This document shows, piece by piece, positions 1-10,888 of a stretch of 64,000 bases of DNA. The stretch lies in contig OY744465.1 of assembly GCA_963556145.1 (NCBI GenBank), positions 1,426,001 through 1,490,000 of the forward strand. Reading direction: 5' to 3'. A program made the translations under genes and the position numbers. A model generated the notes under the pieces. It was not told the origin of the DNA. It did not search any database and saw only the letters and a list, made by a program, of their open reading frames with translations. Position 1 is the stretch's first letter, and every line of letters begins with the position of its first letter. This DNA comes from Hygrocybe punicea (taxonomy: Eukaryota; Basidiomycota; Agaricomycetes; Agaricales; Hygrophoraceae).

Positions 1-1690
1 GTTCATCGTGTGTGTTCTCGCCGGTCCAATGTTGGCAAAGCTAAATCATTCACAGCTCCATCGCACGTTGCCTCGGATGAGGAAACCTACCAAGAGCGTG
101 ATCTCACGACTTACCCTGTAACCGACATTGGTATGTTTGGCTCGTGTCATAGCTTGTGGACTAATCTTCGCAAAGAGCGTCCGAAGGCAGCTCAACAGCG
201 TCCCACTAATTATCACAGGGATTCTCTGTTCTCCGAAGCTGGTGACAGTCATACCCTCGGTACATCAGGACTTCATGGGCCACATGTAGCGTTTGTTCCC
301 CCGGGTCACCAATCCAGATGGCAACAGCATTTGTATCAGCCTCACGTCATTTCCTGTCGTGCGTTCAGATGCTGACTGGACACTCGTAAAGTTAATTTGT
401 ACCCTTAGAACCTCTTCCAACGGCCACCCTCACGGTTTCCCCAGCTCCTGCGCAACACGATCCAAGCCCTCAGCTATCCAGTAAGAGTACACGAGATGCC
501 TACGACTCCTTCAAATCTATATAGTCTAAGGTGTTGAAACAACAGGTAACCAACAGTGCTGGGATTTCTGCTTTATGAGATGGACTGTGGTCGCACTCTG
601 CTGCCGGATACTTGCCATTGTGCGATTCACCGGCTGATCTGGTTTCCATGTCGCTTCCTCGTCTGCATCGGTGATTGTGTTGGAATGGCAAGGTACCTTC
701 GCCGGAACGAAAGTGCGTGACAGTCACCAGCTCTTGCTAACTCTAAATATCACTTCTCAGATGTAAACCTCTGTTGGTCGTACAGAGACCCAGGCTCCCC
801 TTGCGACTCCGATCGTGGTCCTTACCTCATGGAGGAAGGGGAAGCAGCCTGTTGTACCATGTTCGCTTTCCGTGGTTGTCCGCTCTGTCAGCAGAATCAA
901 TGCATGGATGAAACTCCAGGATGGGGAGTGTTTTGTGGTGGTATTTTTTACGTTGTGTTCGCATTTCTTTGCCATATGACCTGTCTAGTTCTCTTGGTTA
1001 CAGCTTTCATCTTGAGTAAACTCCTTCAAATAATGTGTACCGGCGATTGTGATTGAATACACTTGTACTCGTATCCGTAATATGTATACTTTCCCACCCA
1101 CTGCCCATTGTCCATGGCCAACGATGAGTGCATGCACCGCCCCCCAGTGTTGAGCGACGAAGTCGTTATGTTGGTCCCGTTGCAGATTTGGCAGTCCTTA
1201 ATTGTCGTCCCGTGGTACCCATCAAACTAGCGGTAAATTTCTCATTCAAAGTCTGATTGTCCCCCTCGTATCACCTTTTATCCATTCGTTGGACAATCGA
1301 TGATTGGGTGCCTTCTGCCGACGGTCGAATCAAAGAAACAGCAAAAGATTGGTTATCTCTCGCGCGCTAGTGCAGGTTTCTTATAATGTGCATATCACAT
1401 CGACTAGAAAAAGCGGTTAAGACGGGACAACGTAGTGGAGTGGTCTTCAACATCTCTCATAATTCGGCGCAAGCCAACCGAGATGACTTTAACATTGTAA
1501 ACTCTCTCGGGAACAATCTGAGAGCAGGAGATGAGGTAAGTAAATGATAAAACCGACACATAATTTCCTGGTGAACAAACTGGAACTTCGAAAAGGTAGT
1601 GATACAATTTTGGGGCATAATGAAATCTTTGTCGACCGCCGGGCATTGCCTTTACTCGGAAGTCAAATACAGGTAAAACGGGGTGACTGA
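1..1690. other. No supported gene
   Basis: I find no convincing gene here. The longest open frames on either strand are 60-135 codons, overlap each other, and show no family signature. One short + strand frame (829-1056) encodes 75 residues, with paired cysteines near its start and a hydrophobic stretch of about 25 residues near its end. Nothing around it supports expression, so I do not call it. The segment could hold the edge of a gene lying to the left of the window. Confidence 0.4.
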
Positions 1691-1698
1691 CCAAAGCT

Positions 1699-2142
1699 TC
1701 ACGCCATTGGCGTAAAAGTCCAATGCTGGCCAGAATGGTCTCCATCTCCCAAAAACGGCACCTTTGTGTCACTGTAAACATCCAAATGCAACCCACTCCC
1801 CGAATACTCATTTGTCAACCGGAATGTCCCATCACCCCATGGGGTGATGGTCCAGATCTGGCCCGAGTAGTTCCCTGCATCTGCTAAGTGCGGCTTTGTC
1901 TTGTCGTTGCCATATACGTCAAGGCGCTTGTTGGGGCCAAGGAACTGTGTATGGAGTGTGTACTTGGAGGAAGAATGACTCGACTCCAGCTGCCAGTATT
2001 GGCCAGAAAAGTTCCCGGATGGTGCCATCTGGAGTGTACCAGACGAAGCCTGACCACCGTCGTTAACGACGTCCAGAGACAGGCTTGTGCCCGTGAAGGT
2101 ATTTGTCAGGCGGTACCATTGATGAGGTTTGGGAGCAGCCAT
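1699..2142 (-). CDS. Ricin-B-like beta-trefoil lectin, single exon
   Basis: This encodes a 147-residue protein that should fold as one beta-trefoil carbohydrate-binding domain. Three internal repeats of about 45 residues are visible, each ending in a variant of the trefoil core motif: GQYWQLE near residue 50, GQIWTIT near 95 and GQHWTFT near 143. Each repeat also contains a LDV or LHLDV strand. There is no signal peptide, as is usual for small cytoplasmic fungal lectins of this fold, several of which act in defence against fungivores; that role is an inference here. The gene has no introns, which fits its size. The ATG at 2140-2142 is the first in frame and gives the expected domain start. 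It is followed by an unrecognised multi-exon gene on the same strand further right. The sugar specificity cannot be read from sequence. Confidence 0.85.
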   Translation of the reverse strand: MAAPKPHQWYRLTNTFTGTSLSLDVVNDGGQASSGTLQMAPSGNFSGQYWQLESSHSSSKYTLHTQFLGPNKRLDVYGNDKTKPHLADAGNYSGQIWTITPWGDGTFRLTNEYSGSGLHLDVYSDTKVPFLGDGDHSGQHWTFTPMA

Positions 2143-2159
2143 GTTGGTGGGTAGCTGCT

Positions 2160-2917
2160 GCTAAGTGGATTGCATTTGGGACCCGGACATCCTTATAATC
2201 GGCACCAGTATAGTTATCGATGGCCTACGTCGGGGTTTTTGTCGCGATCGATTAATCAAGCAAAGCTATGGAAAAGTCAAAACTCTCCAGAACGTGTAAC
2301 GTACAGAAAGAGACCTATTATGACGGGTGCTTCGAATCCGGGGACCTCCGGAGGCCTGGCCTTCGTCTAGGCCATGATCGGTCAGACGTATCACCTAGGT
2401 AAGCGGCGTGAACTTATGCTGAACAGCCGGGGACGAACGTTTGCGAAAACTGCTCCACAGTATGGCTTTCGCTCCGGAGCTGTACACAAAACAAGAACCG
2501 AGCATAGATATGCGTAACGGTTATAGGCATCCGTCATCGATACGTATGCATTTTGCTTCTTGACCCCCTCTGGGCCTTATCCCCGGAGTTGATTGCTGCT
2601 GGCGATACGTTTCGAGATCGTGGACGGCCGCAACCGATTTCTTCGAAGTGGCAAAACATCATCAACGTGTTATGACTTTGTAATCTTGCCAGTGCCCCGA
2701 TCGGTGTTTTTCTGAAGGTGTCAAGAACATATGCCTGTGCAGAACACTCCTTGTGGCCGGACGTTGCATAGTATCGCCATAAGAACTCGCCTTGAAAGGT
2801 CTCGGCTGCCCGTGTGACTTCGCGGACACTTCTGTGTTTCGCGACTTCGACGGCTTCTTGTTGGGAAGGACCAGGGCAATACAGAGCCGCTACGAGAAGG
2901 CAAAGACATGATCAATA
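2160..2917. other. Intergenic, nothing recognised
   Basis: This segment lies between the lectin start and the 3' end of the next minus-strand gene. Open frames are short and unsupported. It probably includes the lectin promoter, but I see no distinct motif. Confidence 0.4.
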
Positions 2918-3660
2918 TTAAAAGGTTCGATAGATCTCTCGCCAGTCAGCTTCAAGGAGCCCCGAGAATTCGTGCCACAAAACAAATGAAAGGAATCCAC
3001 CTAACAAACGAGCCCTACAACAGTCATCCAAGAGATAGTCAATGCCGTGAATGTAGCTCCAATTCGACAGCAAGGTCCCTATCAATGCTTCGAGCTCCTG
3101 TCGAAGTAGCAGAGACGACCACGCTCGAATCAAGGCTTACTCATGCCACCACCAGAGGTAAAATATTCCTTACGAAGATACTGTATACGTGTGGGATTGG
3201 TAGTAGGATCCAGAACATTGCTCAAATCTTGGGTTTCGTTGAACGCATAGACTCGGACTGATTTTTAGGGTCAAGCAGAGCAACCAATGTCAGTTCTGGT
3301 GCCTTGCTTGGATGTTGTTCTTCAACATTGGATCTTCTATAGCCCCATCCTTGTTCCTGACGTTCGAGTACGAAAAATAAAGCGCAAAGAACAAAAACGC
3401 GTACTACGGCCTTGCGCACCTCATTATTTACATCTTCAACTAGCACCTTCAACGCTAACTCGTAAGACAGCAGGGTCCGCTAGAAATATCACTTCGGTAT
3501 CATTAAGATGACCACCGACGACAATGAAGTGCCAGGGCATTTGAACTTTGGTCCAAATGGAGACCATCGTCGTCTGCAAAATGACTCCACGAAAAACTCC
3601 GACCTTCCCGAACCCTTCAAGGACAAGCCGCGCTCTCCGTACTTCAAATCCAAGCTTCAA
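2918..3660 (-). CDS. Unrecognised multi-exon gene (3' part best resolved)
   Basis: I do not recognise the family. Codon-like sequence runs on the minus strand in several frames joined by plausible short introns. The best part is the last exon (about 3097-2918), which encodes roughly 59 residues beginning ELEALIG, is rich in Leu and Trp, and ends FSGLLEADWREIYRTF before TAA. The exon before it (about 3262-3150) reads RVYAFNETQDLSNVLDP and LRKEYFTSGG. Further upstream a frame containing PWHFIVVGGHLNDTEVIFLADPAVL is followed by a hydrophobic segment (VFVLCALFFVLERQ) that might be membrane-associated. The start codon is uncertain; an ATG near 3566 is one candidate. Splice sites were guessed by eye, so this is only a location for a real but undefined gene. 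Confidence 0.4.
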
Positions 3661-4174
3661 ACTTCAAGCTTCAAGATTCAAGTCAGCTCCCGTAACCACC
3701 GTGAAACCTGGCCTACAACAATATCCGTATAGTTTTGTTGCGGGCTGGGAGGATCATTGTATTAATTGGCACTGCCCGCCATGTCGTGATCATGACTTGT
3801 CATGGTCCTCGGTTCGCCTACTGGGGAGGCCCGAAATCGGTTGGCGATGTCGTGCAACGTGCACCGTCTGTACCCCATTATTCTCGCAGCTAGCAAAATG
3901 GATCTCTTCAAAACGCCAGCGACTCGGACCTGCATTAATCCCAACGTGATGGATGATCCGCAGGAAAGCGTTGGAAATGGAATACGACTCCGAGTCCGTC
4001 GTGAGCGGACACACACACAGACTGGCATGACCGCATTTCCAAAGAAATGTGGCTTTCGATTTTCCGGAATGCCACCGGGTTAAGGTGCTAGATAAATGTG
4101 TGTAACCCCTATGGCTCAAGTCCCTACTCCACACTCTCATCTTTCCCCCGCAGTTGGCACAGTTTTTGCCTCCC

Positions 4175-5799
4175 ATGACCGATATTCTACCTCCAAAGGA
4201 CTCGGGGGTTCCGGATGGGCTTTGTGAACCCAAAGTGAACGGTAGCATCAGCCCCAGAGCCGTCGATCTCCTCCCAGAAATTGAACGCGCAAGTTACGAC
4301 TTCCCCGAGGGTGGTGTGAAGGCGTGGATGGCAGTTGTTGGTGCCTTTGCAGCACTGTTCTGCACTTTCGGACAGATGTCCGCGTTTGGAACGTTCCAGG
4401 CATGGTACGGGAGCCATCAGTTTCAACACCTCCCACCGTCTACGATTGCTTGGATTGGCTCGCTCCAACTTTTTATATTCTTTTTCTCGGTACGGATTTC
4501 TTGGGGGTGTCTGTCAATGTCATGCTAATTCTGCCCGGCCCAGGGTGCCTTGATAGGTCGTACGTTCGACAGATACGGCCCATTCATCGTTATCGCACTG
4601 GGAACGACACTTTATGTATCCAGCATCGTTGTTACGAGTGTTGCGACGAGATTCTATCAGTACATTCTCTTTCAAGGCATATTGTTGGGTCTCGGGGCTG
4701 GCATGATGTGCGGTGTATTATCATAACTCGAGCCTTCCGGCCCACAATTGTTTTTCTAGTTTCTACCCCTCATTGGCATGTATATCAACACATTTTCTCA
4801 AGTATAGGGCAACTGCCATTGGGATAGCTGCCTCGGGCTCTAGTGTAGGTGTGTGTTCATTTCTGTTTCTCTGGCATTGAAATATTTAAGTGATTTGTTG
4901 CAGGTGGTGTAATTTACCCTATGTTGCTTCAATACCTCTTCAAGCAGATCGGTTTCGGCTGGACATTACGCGTGTCTGCATTGATCAGCGCGCTCTGCTG
5001 CTTTCTTGCACTCGCTACCATCACGCGCCGCTACACAGCAGGGAGAAGCCCTGGCCCTTGGATCGATACGGCAGCATTCGAGGATGCAAGATTCACACTC
5101 TTGACCATAGGCTGCTTTTTTGTTGCATTAGGTACGCACACCTTAGTGTGCTCTTAACACCCGCCAACGTACGCACTCCCCAGGACTCTTCATCCCCTTC
5201 TTTTACATCACAGACTATGCTCGCGAGCACGCCATCCTTCAAAATGCCCATATTTACGTCCTAGCGCTCATGAATCTGGGTGGCATTCCTGGCCGCATCA
5301 TCCCCGCATGTCTCGCGGATACGGTAGGGCACTTTACCACCCTGACGCTGGCGGCCTTCCTTTCTGGCCTCGCGTGTTTGGTGCTCTGGCTTCCTGCGTA
5401 CGGGGTTGAGCTTCTGGTATTCGCCGCAGTGTATGGGTTCCTTAGTGGAGCGTTTGTGGCGGTTGTGACACCGTGTGTGGCGGGTATCTCAGAAATAGGG
5501 GAGATTGGGACGAGGATTGGGATGCTGTACAGCGTTATCTCGCTCCCGTGAGTCTTATTGCTGTTCTTCGGCGGAATACTGGTCTTGTGGGTTTCCCTTC
5601 CAAAATCCGTGATTTAACAAACAAAATATTACTTTTCAGATCTCTGCTCGGCGGACCGACAGCTGGAGCATTGCTCATCAGAATGAACGGGTCGTACAGT
5701 GGGATGATTGTGTTCTCCGGCACGACTGTCATCGTAGGATCCGTCTTTATCTTCTTCGCAAAGCTTCGAGTCGATTCGCGGATATTAGCTCGCGTTTGA
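4175..5799 (+). CDS. MFS monocarboxylate-type transporter
   Basis: Six exons join to an intact 439-residue reading frame: 4175-4489, 4544-4707, 4760-4848, 4904-5131, 5184-5547 and 5640-5799. The introns are 52-92 bp with GT..AG ends; intron 1 has a clear gctaat branch site. The second donor (GTGCGG) is weak but is the only one that keeps the frame. The protein has a soluble N-terminus with the DFPEGGVKAW motif near residue 40, typical of fungal monocarboxylate-permease-like (MCT/SLC16-type) members of the major facilitator superfamily. It then has about 12 hydrophobic segments, with the GRTFDRYG loop after helix 2 as the MFS signature. It should sit in the plasma or vacuolar membrane and move a small organic anion; the substrate is unknown. 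The start at 4175 is the first ATG in frame; an upstream in-frame TTG is not used. No damage is visible. Confidence 0.85.
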
Positions 5800-5967
5800 C
5801 AGCTATGCCATAGTTTAAATAAATTATTATGAGATTTATAGTATTTTCTTTCTTTTTGGCTGCACTGCCACGGCGAGAGCCGCGACACTCAATATTTCGA
5901 TGACTGTATTGTCCAACGTTATTTATTATAACTACAACGGCAAGTTGACCACAGCTAGGAGCCTCTC

Positions 5968-7568
5968 ATGCCCGCATCCGCACAGGGAAGAAACTTGCTG
6001 AATCTCGTTTACGATGTCTCTCTACGGATTCTAGGCTTCTGCGGTATCTCTGGCGTGCTTGCTGCCAGTCAGGTATGTATTTCCGTGCAGCGGTAATGAG
6101 TACTGTGACCGAGTCAATCCAATATTAACAAAGGCGTGCATCAGACCTGCAGGCACCTGCACACTCTTGCATTCGACAAGCAAGTTTGGCTGGCTCTACT
6201 TCGAGATCTTAATGCCCGCTTATTCATCGACCGACTGCCCAGAAAACCTCTTCACGAGTTTTCAACAGCAGAACTCGTCGATCTGGCTAAGAGGGTCGCC
6301 CAAGGCCCTCGAACATGGTTACCTTTGGATCCCTCTCCACCCATTATTGCTCGTCAGCATATCTTGCACCCCAACATTGATATTAACGATTACCATGGGA
6401 ATGAAGCCAAACTGCTTCCAGGTGGACGACACGTCCTTTTCATCAACACCATCTGGTTAGAATGCTGGAATGTGGCAGAGAATAGGTTCATATGGAAACA
6501 TCAGAATCAATGGCCGGAAAACTCTACAGTGGTGATGGAATTTACTGCTGAAATTGTCAACGATGGCCAAGCTGCCGTTATCGTAACGGATGTCACCTCC
6601 GAGCCGCCACCACACCGCAACTCGGGGTTCTCTCCGAATTTGAGGTGCGCGTCATACCCTTTGTCCTGCAGGAAAGATGTTTACACAATTATGCGCGACA
6701 GCAGGTTTGTGGAGATTGTACACTTGGACTTTCTCACGGAAACCTCCCATCTCCTTTTCACCGTGCAGGTGTCCTGCGTTGAGGGTGACGGACTCTCTAG
6801 TTATCTAATGATATGCGGTGATATCGCTGCGGTAGGCATGCGTGGTACTAACGAGATCCTTCTAATGAACTGGAAGACACAACATGTAATCCCGCTGTTG
6901 TTTTCGGTGCGCTAATTGGCGTTGTGGAGCTGCTCCAGTGGTCTCACTTTGGTTTTCTGCAGGCAACACCCAACATGGCACTCATCCATAACCATGTCAT
7001 CACGACCGAGCCAGGTCCTTTACCTGGGGCATGCCGTATTGGTGTCTATAATATCCAATCTTTCCACAAGTATTGGATGCCAAAGAATGAGTTTATCGAG
7101 CATGGCACACCGGTTTCGATAGAGACTTTGCCAAAGGAAGCATCCATAGACTTCGACCTCCCCTCACGGTGTCCTGTTATAGGCATCCGCTTGTCCGCCT
7201 TCGAATCTCCTGTGTGTAAATATCTGTACTCCATTTGGGTCTACAGTCACAGTCGGACGACCTTTGGTATAAAATCCGCGGTCTGCAGGTTCTCCCTTTT
7301 TTTCCCTCCTGCTTCTCCACCCCAATTACATCTGCGAGCTTATGGCTGCCCGAGGCAGACCTACATCACCCACGGTATCTCTTATGCTGGTCACACAGTC
7401 ACCTCAAGTCAGCAAGTTTTGGCTCTTCCCTGGCTATGTGGGACCAGCAGTGTTAATCACACTGTTGTTGAACTTCCTGGTTGTGGGGAGTATGTGCATA
7501 TCTCGGCATACAGTGGAGCGTTGACATATTCAACGCAGAACTCGATTGTAGTAAACTATTACCAATGA
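5968..7568 (+). CDS. F-box-like protein with C-terminal propeller-type region
   Basis: Three exons (5968-6072, 6145-6885, 6939-7568) give an intact frame of 491 residues. The first 60 residues resemble the basidiomycete F-box: LRILGFCGISGVLAASQ at the end of exon 1 continues across the intron as TCRHLHTLAFDKQVWLALLRDL. An F-box recruits SCF ubiquitin ligases through Skp1. The remaining 430 residues contain repeated beta-strand and Trp-containing segments (for example IWLECWNVAENRFIWKHQ, then EILLMNWKTQH), as in the WD/Kelch-like C-termini of this lineage-expanded family. That region normally selects the target, which is unknown here. Intron 1 ends at catcag and intron 2 has a gctaat branch site. 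Such genes are numerous and divergent in mushrooms. An alternative start upstream of 5968 cannot be excluded. Confidence 0.7.
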
Positions 7569-7664
7569 CTACTAAAGCTTGTTCTCTCCATGATGTGTAT
7601 ATGGGGATAACCAGATCATCACCTCCTCAAAAGTAAATGTCCTTGACTTCATTTGCAAGCACCA

Positions 7665-8063
7665 TTAAGGAGACTCCACAACGAACTCGAGTTTGGCAGA
7701 CAGTGGAAGAGCCCAGAGAATCAACAAAATCCACTTCCCCGACATGCCAATCCACTCAGTGAGTACAGACGACTCACCGATGAACCATAACAACTGTGCC
7801 TGGTGGATCCCAAGGGTCCTGATCGCATACATACGACGCCCTACATGCGTTACACTTCCCACCTCTGAAACGACAGAGGAGCCAAATGAAGGGCCAACCA
7901 CAGAGAGATTCATTAACATCATCACAAGTAACGAAGCTGCCTGTACCTTGATGGCTGCATTGTCTACTGTGAAGTATATGATCCTGAAGGTCAATATTGT
8001 CGGGTGATTAACTGCTATTTGAGCTAGTTTTCGGAGATTTACCTTAATTTCCTGCCCATTCAT
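7665..8063 (-). CDS. Hypothetical hydrophobic protein fragment
   Basis: A minus-strand frame of 132 codons has a codon-like composition and two hydrophobic stretches, including ASLLVMMLMNLSVV near residue 45 and GKWILLILWALPLSA near residue 110. A possible short intron lies near 8040-7985 (gtaaat..ttcag), which would make the first residues a separate exon. I do not recognise a family, and a shorter frame on the opposite strand overlaps it. It lies just left of a hAT-like element and may be the truncated remainder of a membrane-protein gene. Confidence 0.25.
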   Translation of the reverse strand: MNGQEIKVNLRKLAQIAVNHPTILTFRIIYFTVDNAAIKVQAASLLVMMLMNLSVVGPSFGSSVVSEVGSVTHVGRRMYAIRTLGIHQAQLLWFIGESSVLTEWIGMSGKWILLILWALPLSAKLEFVVESP

Positions 8064-8554
8064 AGACTCCCCGCAAAAAGCATTCTGGTTTGATAAACTT
8101 CTTGATTATGCCCCCATGACATGCAAGGATATCCATGATGTAAAAGATCCCTCAATGATAGGGAGGGATACCAAGAGTGGTATGGGAGTACTTGTTGAGG
8201 GGAAAATGAGGAAACATGCCAAAGATTTGAGAGGCTGTCAAAGGATAAAATCCTCCAAACTGGGGATTAGAATCATTAGATCCATGAACAACTGTTGTGG
8301 ATGAGTTGTGATAACCTGTGGTCTGGGCAGTTGAGGCTATGTTGAGTGAGGATTCCCAACGGATTAGTGTTGCCATAGTCCAGTTCAGAACCGATCTGAA
8401 CCCGGTTCAAACCCTGAACCGAATTCTAAGTTCAGCACTTTGGCTGAACTGAACCTGTGACAGGTCTGGTTCTGGGTTCCAGGCCCTTCTGAATTTTCTG
8501 AATGGTTTGGAACCAAGTCCAAACCGTGAACTCATTCTATGTAGATACTGAAAT

Positions 8555-9287
8555 AATTATTGCTATTTTCATATATAATGACATTTTGAAAAACAAATCT
8601 TTTTAAGAAGGAGGTCCTAGTAAAATGATAACTTGTGAAATACTGCACCAAATTACATAGTCTAAGAGAGATAGTTTGTCTATGTTCTAAGGGCCATCTT
8701 TCCCTCTATTTACAATTTCAAAATATGTGTTATATAAAAAGTTATAGGTGAATTGTTGATTTGAGTCATTGCAACTTGTACAATGAATATCTTTACAAGA
8801 AATGCTTGGATTGACATGGTTGTAGAGAGAAAGTTGTTCTATTTTTCGGGGGCTACAAGGGCCCATACCGCGGTTTCTTGTATTTTGGACTTTAGCAGAT
8901 TATTGTAATGTTATTTATACAGAGGTTGTTTTGTGTAATTCTCCTTCAAAATTTCAAAGTACAGAAAAACACAGTATGGGTTCTTGTAGCCCTTGAAAAA
9001 TAGAACAAATTTCTCTCTACAACCATGTCAATCCAAGCATTTCTTGTAAAGATATTCATTGTACAAGTTGCAATGACTCAAATCAACAATTCACCTATAA
9101 CTCTTTATATAACACATATTTTGAAATTGTAAATAGAGGGAAAGATGGCCCTTAGAACATAGACAAACTATCTCTCTTAGACTATGTAATTTGGTGCAGT
9201 ATTTCACAAGTTATCATTTTACTAGGACCTCCTTCTTAAACAGATTTGTTTTTCAAAATGTCATTATATATGAAAATAGCAATAATT
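8555..9287. repeat. Foldback (long inverted repeat) nested in hAT-like element 1
   Basis: Two arms of about 320 bp (about 8555-8877 and 8965-9287) are inverted copies with only a few per cent difference, separated by about 90 bp. They begin and end with AATTATTGCTATTTTC and its complement. Neither arm codes for protein. It looks like a foldback or MITE that landed inside the hAT-like element, or an internally duplicated terminus. The outer junction shows no clear target duplication. Confidence 0.85.
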
Positions 9288-9659
9288 TTTGTGTTAATTT
9301 TTGTGTAGGAAAACATGGAAATGTAGATCATGTGATCTTAAACATAGATGTGAAATGTCAACTCAACAACAAGAACAGCAACACTCACAAGCAAAAATGG
9401 TAAGTAATCCAATAATATTTACTTTACTGACATTTTCTTATGTGGAGAAGCACGATGAGGATGGCTGGCAGCAGCAGCAGCAGCAGCAGCAGTGGCACCA
9501 TCAATGCCCACACCATGCCCACGCCCATGATGGGAACCAGGGACAGTAGTGAGAACAGAACACAGTGGGGAGTGGTGTGCCCACCCTCACTGCTAAGATA
9601 CATCGTTTCTTCTATCTCATTTATTTATCGATACTTACCCACAGCTCCATGACACCTGC

Positions 9660-9895
9660 AAGCGTGGACATGGCAGCAGCCCCATGGCAACCCCAGCAGC
9701 AGTGGCAGCAACCACAGCTGCAATGAAAACAGCAGCTGCAACAACTGCAGCAGCTATGGCAGCAGCAGCAAGCAGCATCATCGACAGCAGCAGCAGCAGC
9801 AGCAGTGGCAATGGCAGCAGTAGCAACAATGGCGCCGGCAGCAATGCAGCACCAATGGCAGTGGTGGCTGCTGCAGCTGCAGCAACAGCGGTGAT
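9660..9895. repeat. GCA/CAG triplet-rich low-complexity block
   Basis: The stretch is dominated by imperfect CAG/GCA triplets with scattered substitutions. Every frame translates as runs of Gln, Ala or Ser (or Cys/Leu on the other strand), so the open frames here are composition artefacts. A shorter pure block of CAG lies at about 9468-9490. Both sit inside hAT-like element 1. Confidence 0.8.
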
Positions 9896-10184
9896 ACAGC
9901 AGAATGAAGGTCCCCCCTTCCTCCCCACCCATCCCAACTCCTTGCAACCCCAGGCCCACGTCAATTGACGTGGTGCTGTGGCTTGTGAGGAAATTTGAGG
10001 GTGGAGGAGGATGGTTCACGGTCCAAACCATGTCCAGATGCAGACCAAACTGCATGGAACGGTCCCACATGGTGCTGGTTCCAGTTCAGCAGAAGGGCCA
10101 AACTGAACCGAGGGTCTGGTTTTCAGTTCAGCCAAAAAGGCCAAAAACCAGACCGAACCAGACTTCGGCAAGACTACAACAGAT

Positions 10185-10621
10185 TTGGAGTGACATGAGA
10201 ACCAGTTGCAGTAGGTTCTGTCTCTGTTCCATACTTGGCTATATTCAAAAGCGGTTGGTCCTCTACTGCTGATATCGACAATTCGTGCTTGTCTTCTTTG
10301 TAGAATGGCCATGACCATGCAGGTGATCCTGGGTGAGCTAGTGAACAAAGAGGACTGTCCCACTTATGCACCCAAATGGAAGATGTCCTGTGGTGCCTTG
10401 CGATTGACGACAGTGTGGATCTGTTGACCCCAGCAATATATTATTGTTGGACTACAAAGAGTTGGAGAGGGTCAGAAAGATGGGAGATACCAGAAGACAT
10501 TTTTCCTAACAACTGCTGTGCAAACCAAGCTTGGTACTAGGCTGCATGGATTGGGTATGGCTTGTGGACAAATGGGAAGGTTAGAGATTGAAAATTCTTT
10601 TATCATGATGTCTTGTGGGCA
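10185..10621. other. Unassigned sequence right of hAT-like element 1
   Basis: No gene is supported. It follows the 8-bp target repeat and precedes the stop of the interrupted minus-strand gene that ends at 10622. Confidence 0.4.
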
Positions 10622-10888
10622 TTACATGCCTTCAAGATGAAGAGTGAGGATAGAAGGTTTGCTTGGAGGGAAAACAATTTCACGTGTACGTCCCTCGTGC
10701 CAAAAAGGGTAGGAGATGTGAACCAATGTGCCCGGCATGACTGTTAGCACCCCACATTCACCCCATCTGCCATCTAGACCACAGGCTATGATACCAATAC
10801 CTTCTGATGCCCAATCAATGCACTTGCTTGTGGAAGCACCTGGGTGTGGGTGAGCAATATAAAAGTTCCAGGTGTTACCTGAAGGCAG

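Larger units (their letters stand above)
8365..10176. mobile_element. Non-autonomous hAT-like element 1
   Basis: A 1,812-bp element has imperfect terminal inverted repeats starting TAGTGTTGCCATAGTC on the left and TAGTCTTGCCGAAGTC on the right (read inward). It is flanked by 8-bp direct repeats, CAACGGAT at 8357-8364 and CAACAGAT at 10177-10184, with one mismatch. An 8-bp target duplication and a TAGTG start are typical of the hAT superfamily. About 150-200 bp inside each end is made of short repeats around GAACC/GGTTC and TTTGGCTGAACTGAA, inverted between the two ends; such subterminal motifs often bind transposase. The interior has no transposase. It contains a large foldback (8555-9287) and CAG/GCA-rich triplet-repeat sequence (about 9468-9490 and 9660-9895). 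Confidence 0.75.

Noticed and set aside
3790..4248. 152-codon minus-strand frame with several Cys residues
   Set aside because: It overlaps the first exon and promoter of the well-supported transporter gene; the Cys spacing fits no finger motif.
9684..9968. Ala/Ser-rich frames over the GCA repeats
   Set aside because: They follow from triplet composition; opposite-strand and shifted frames are equally open.
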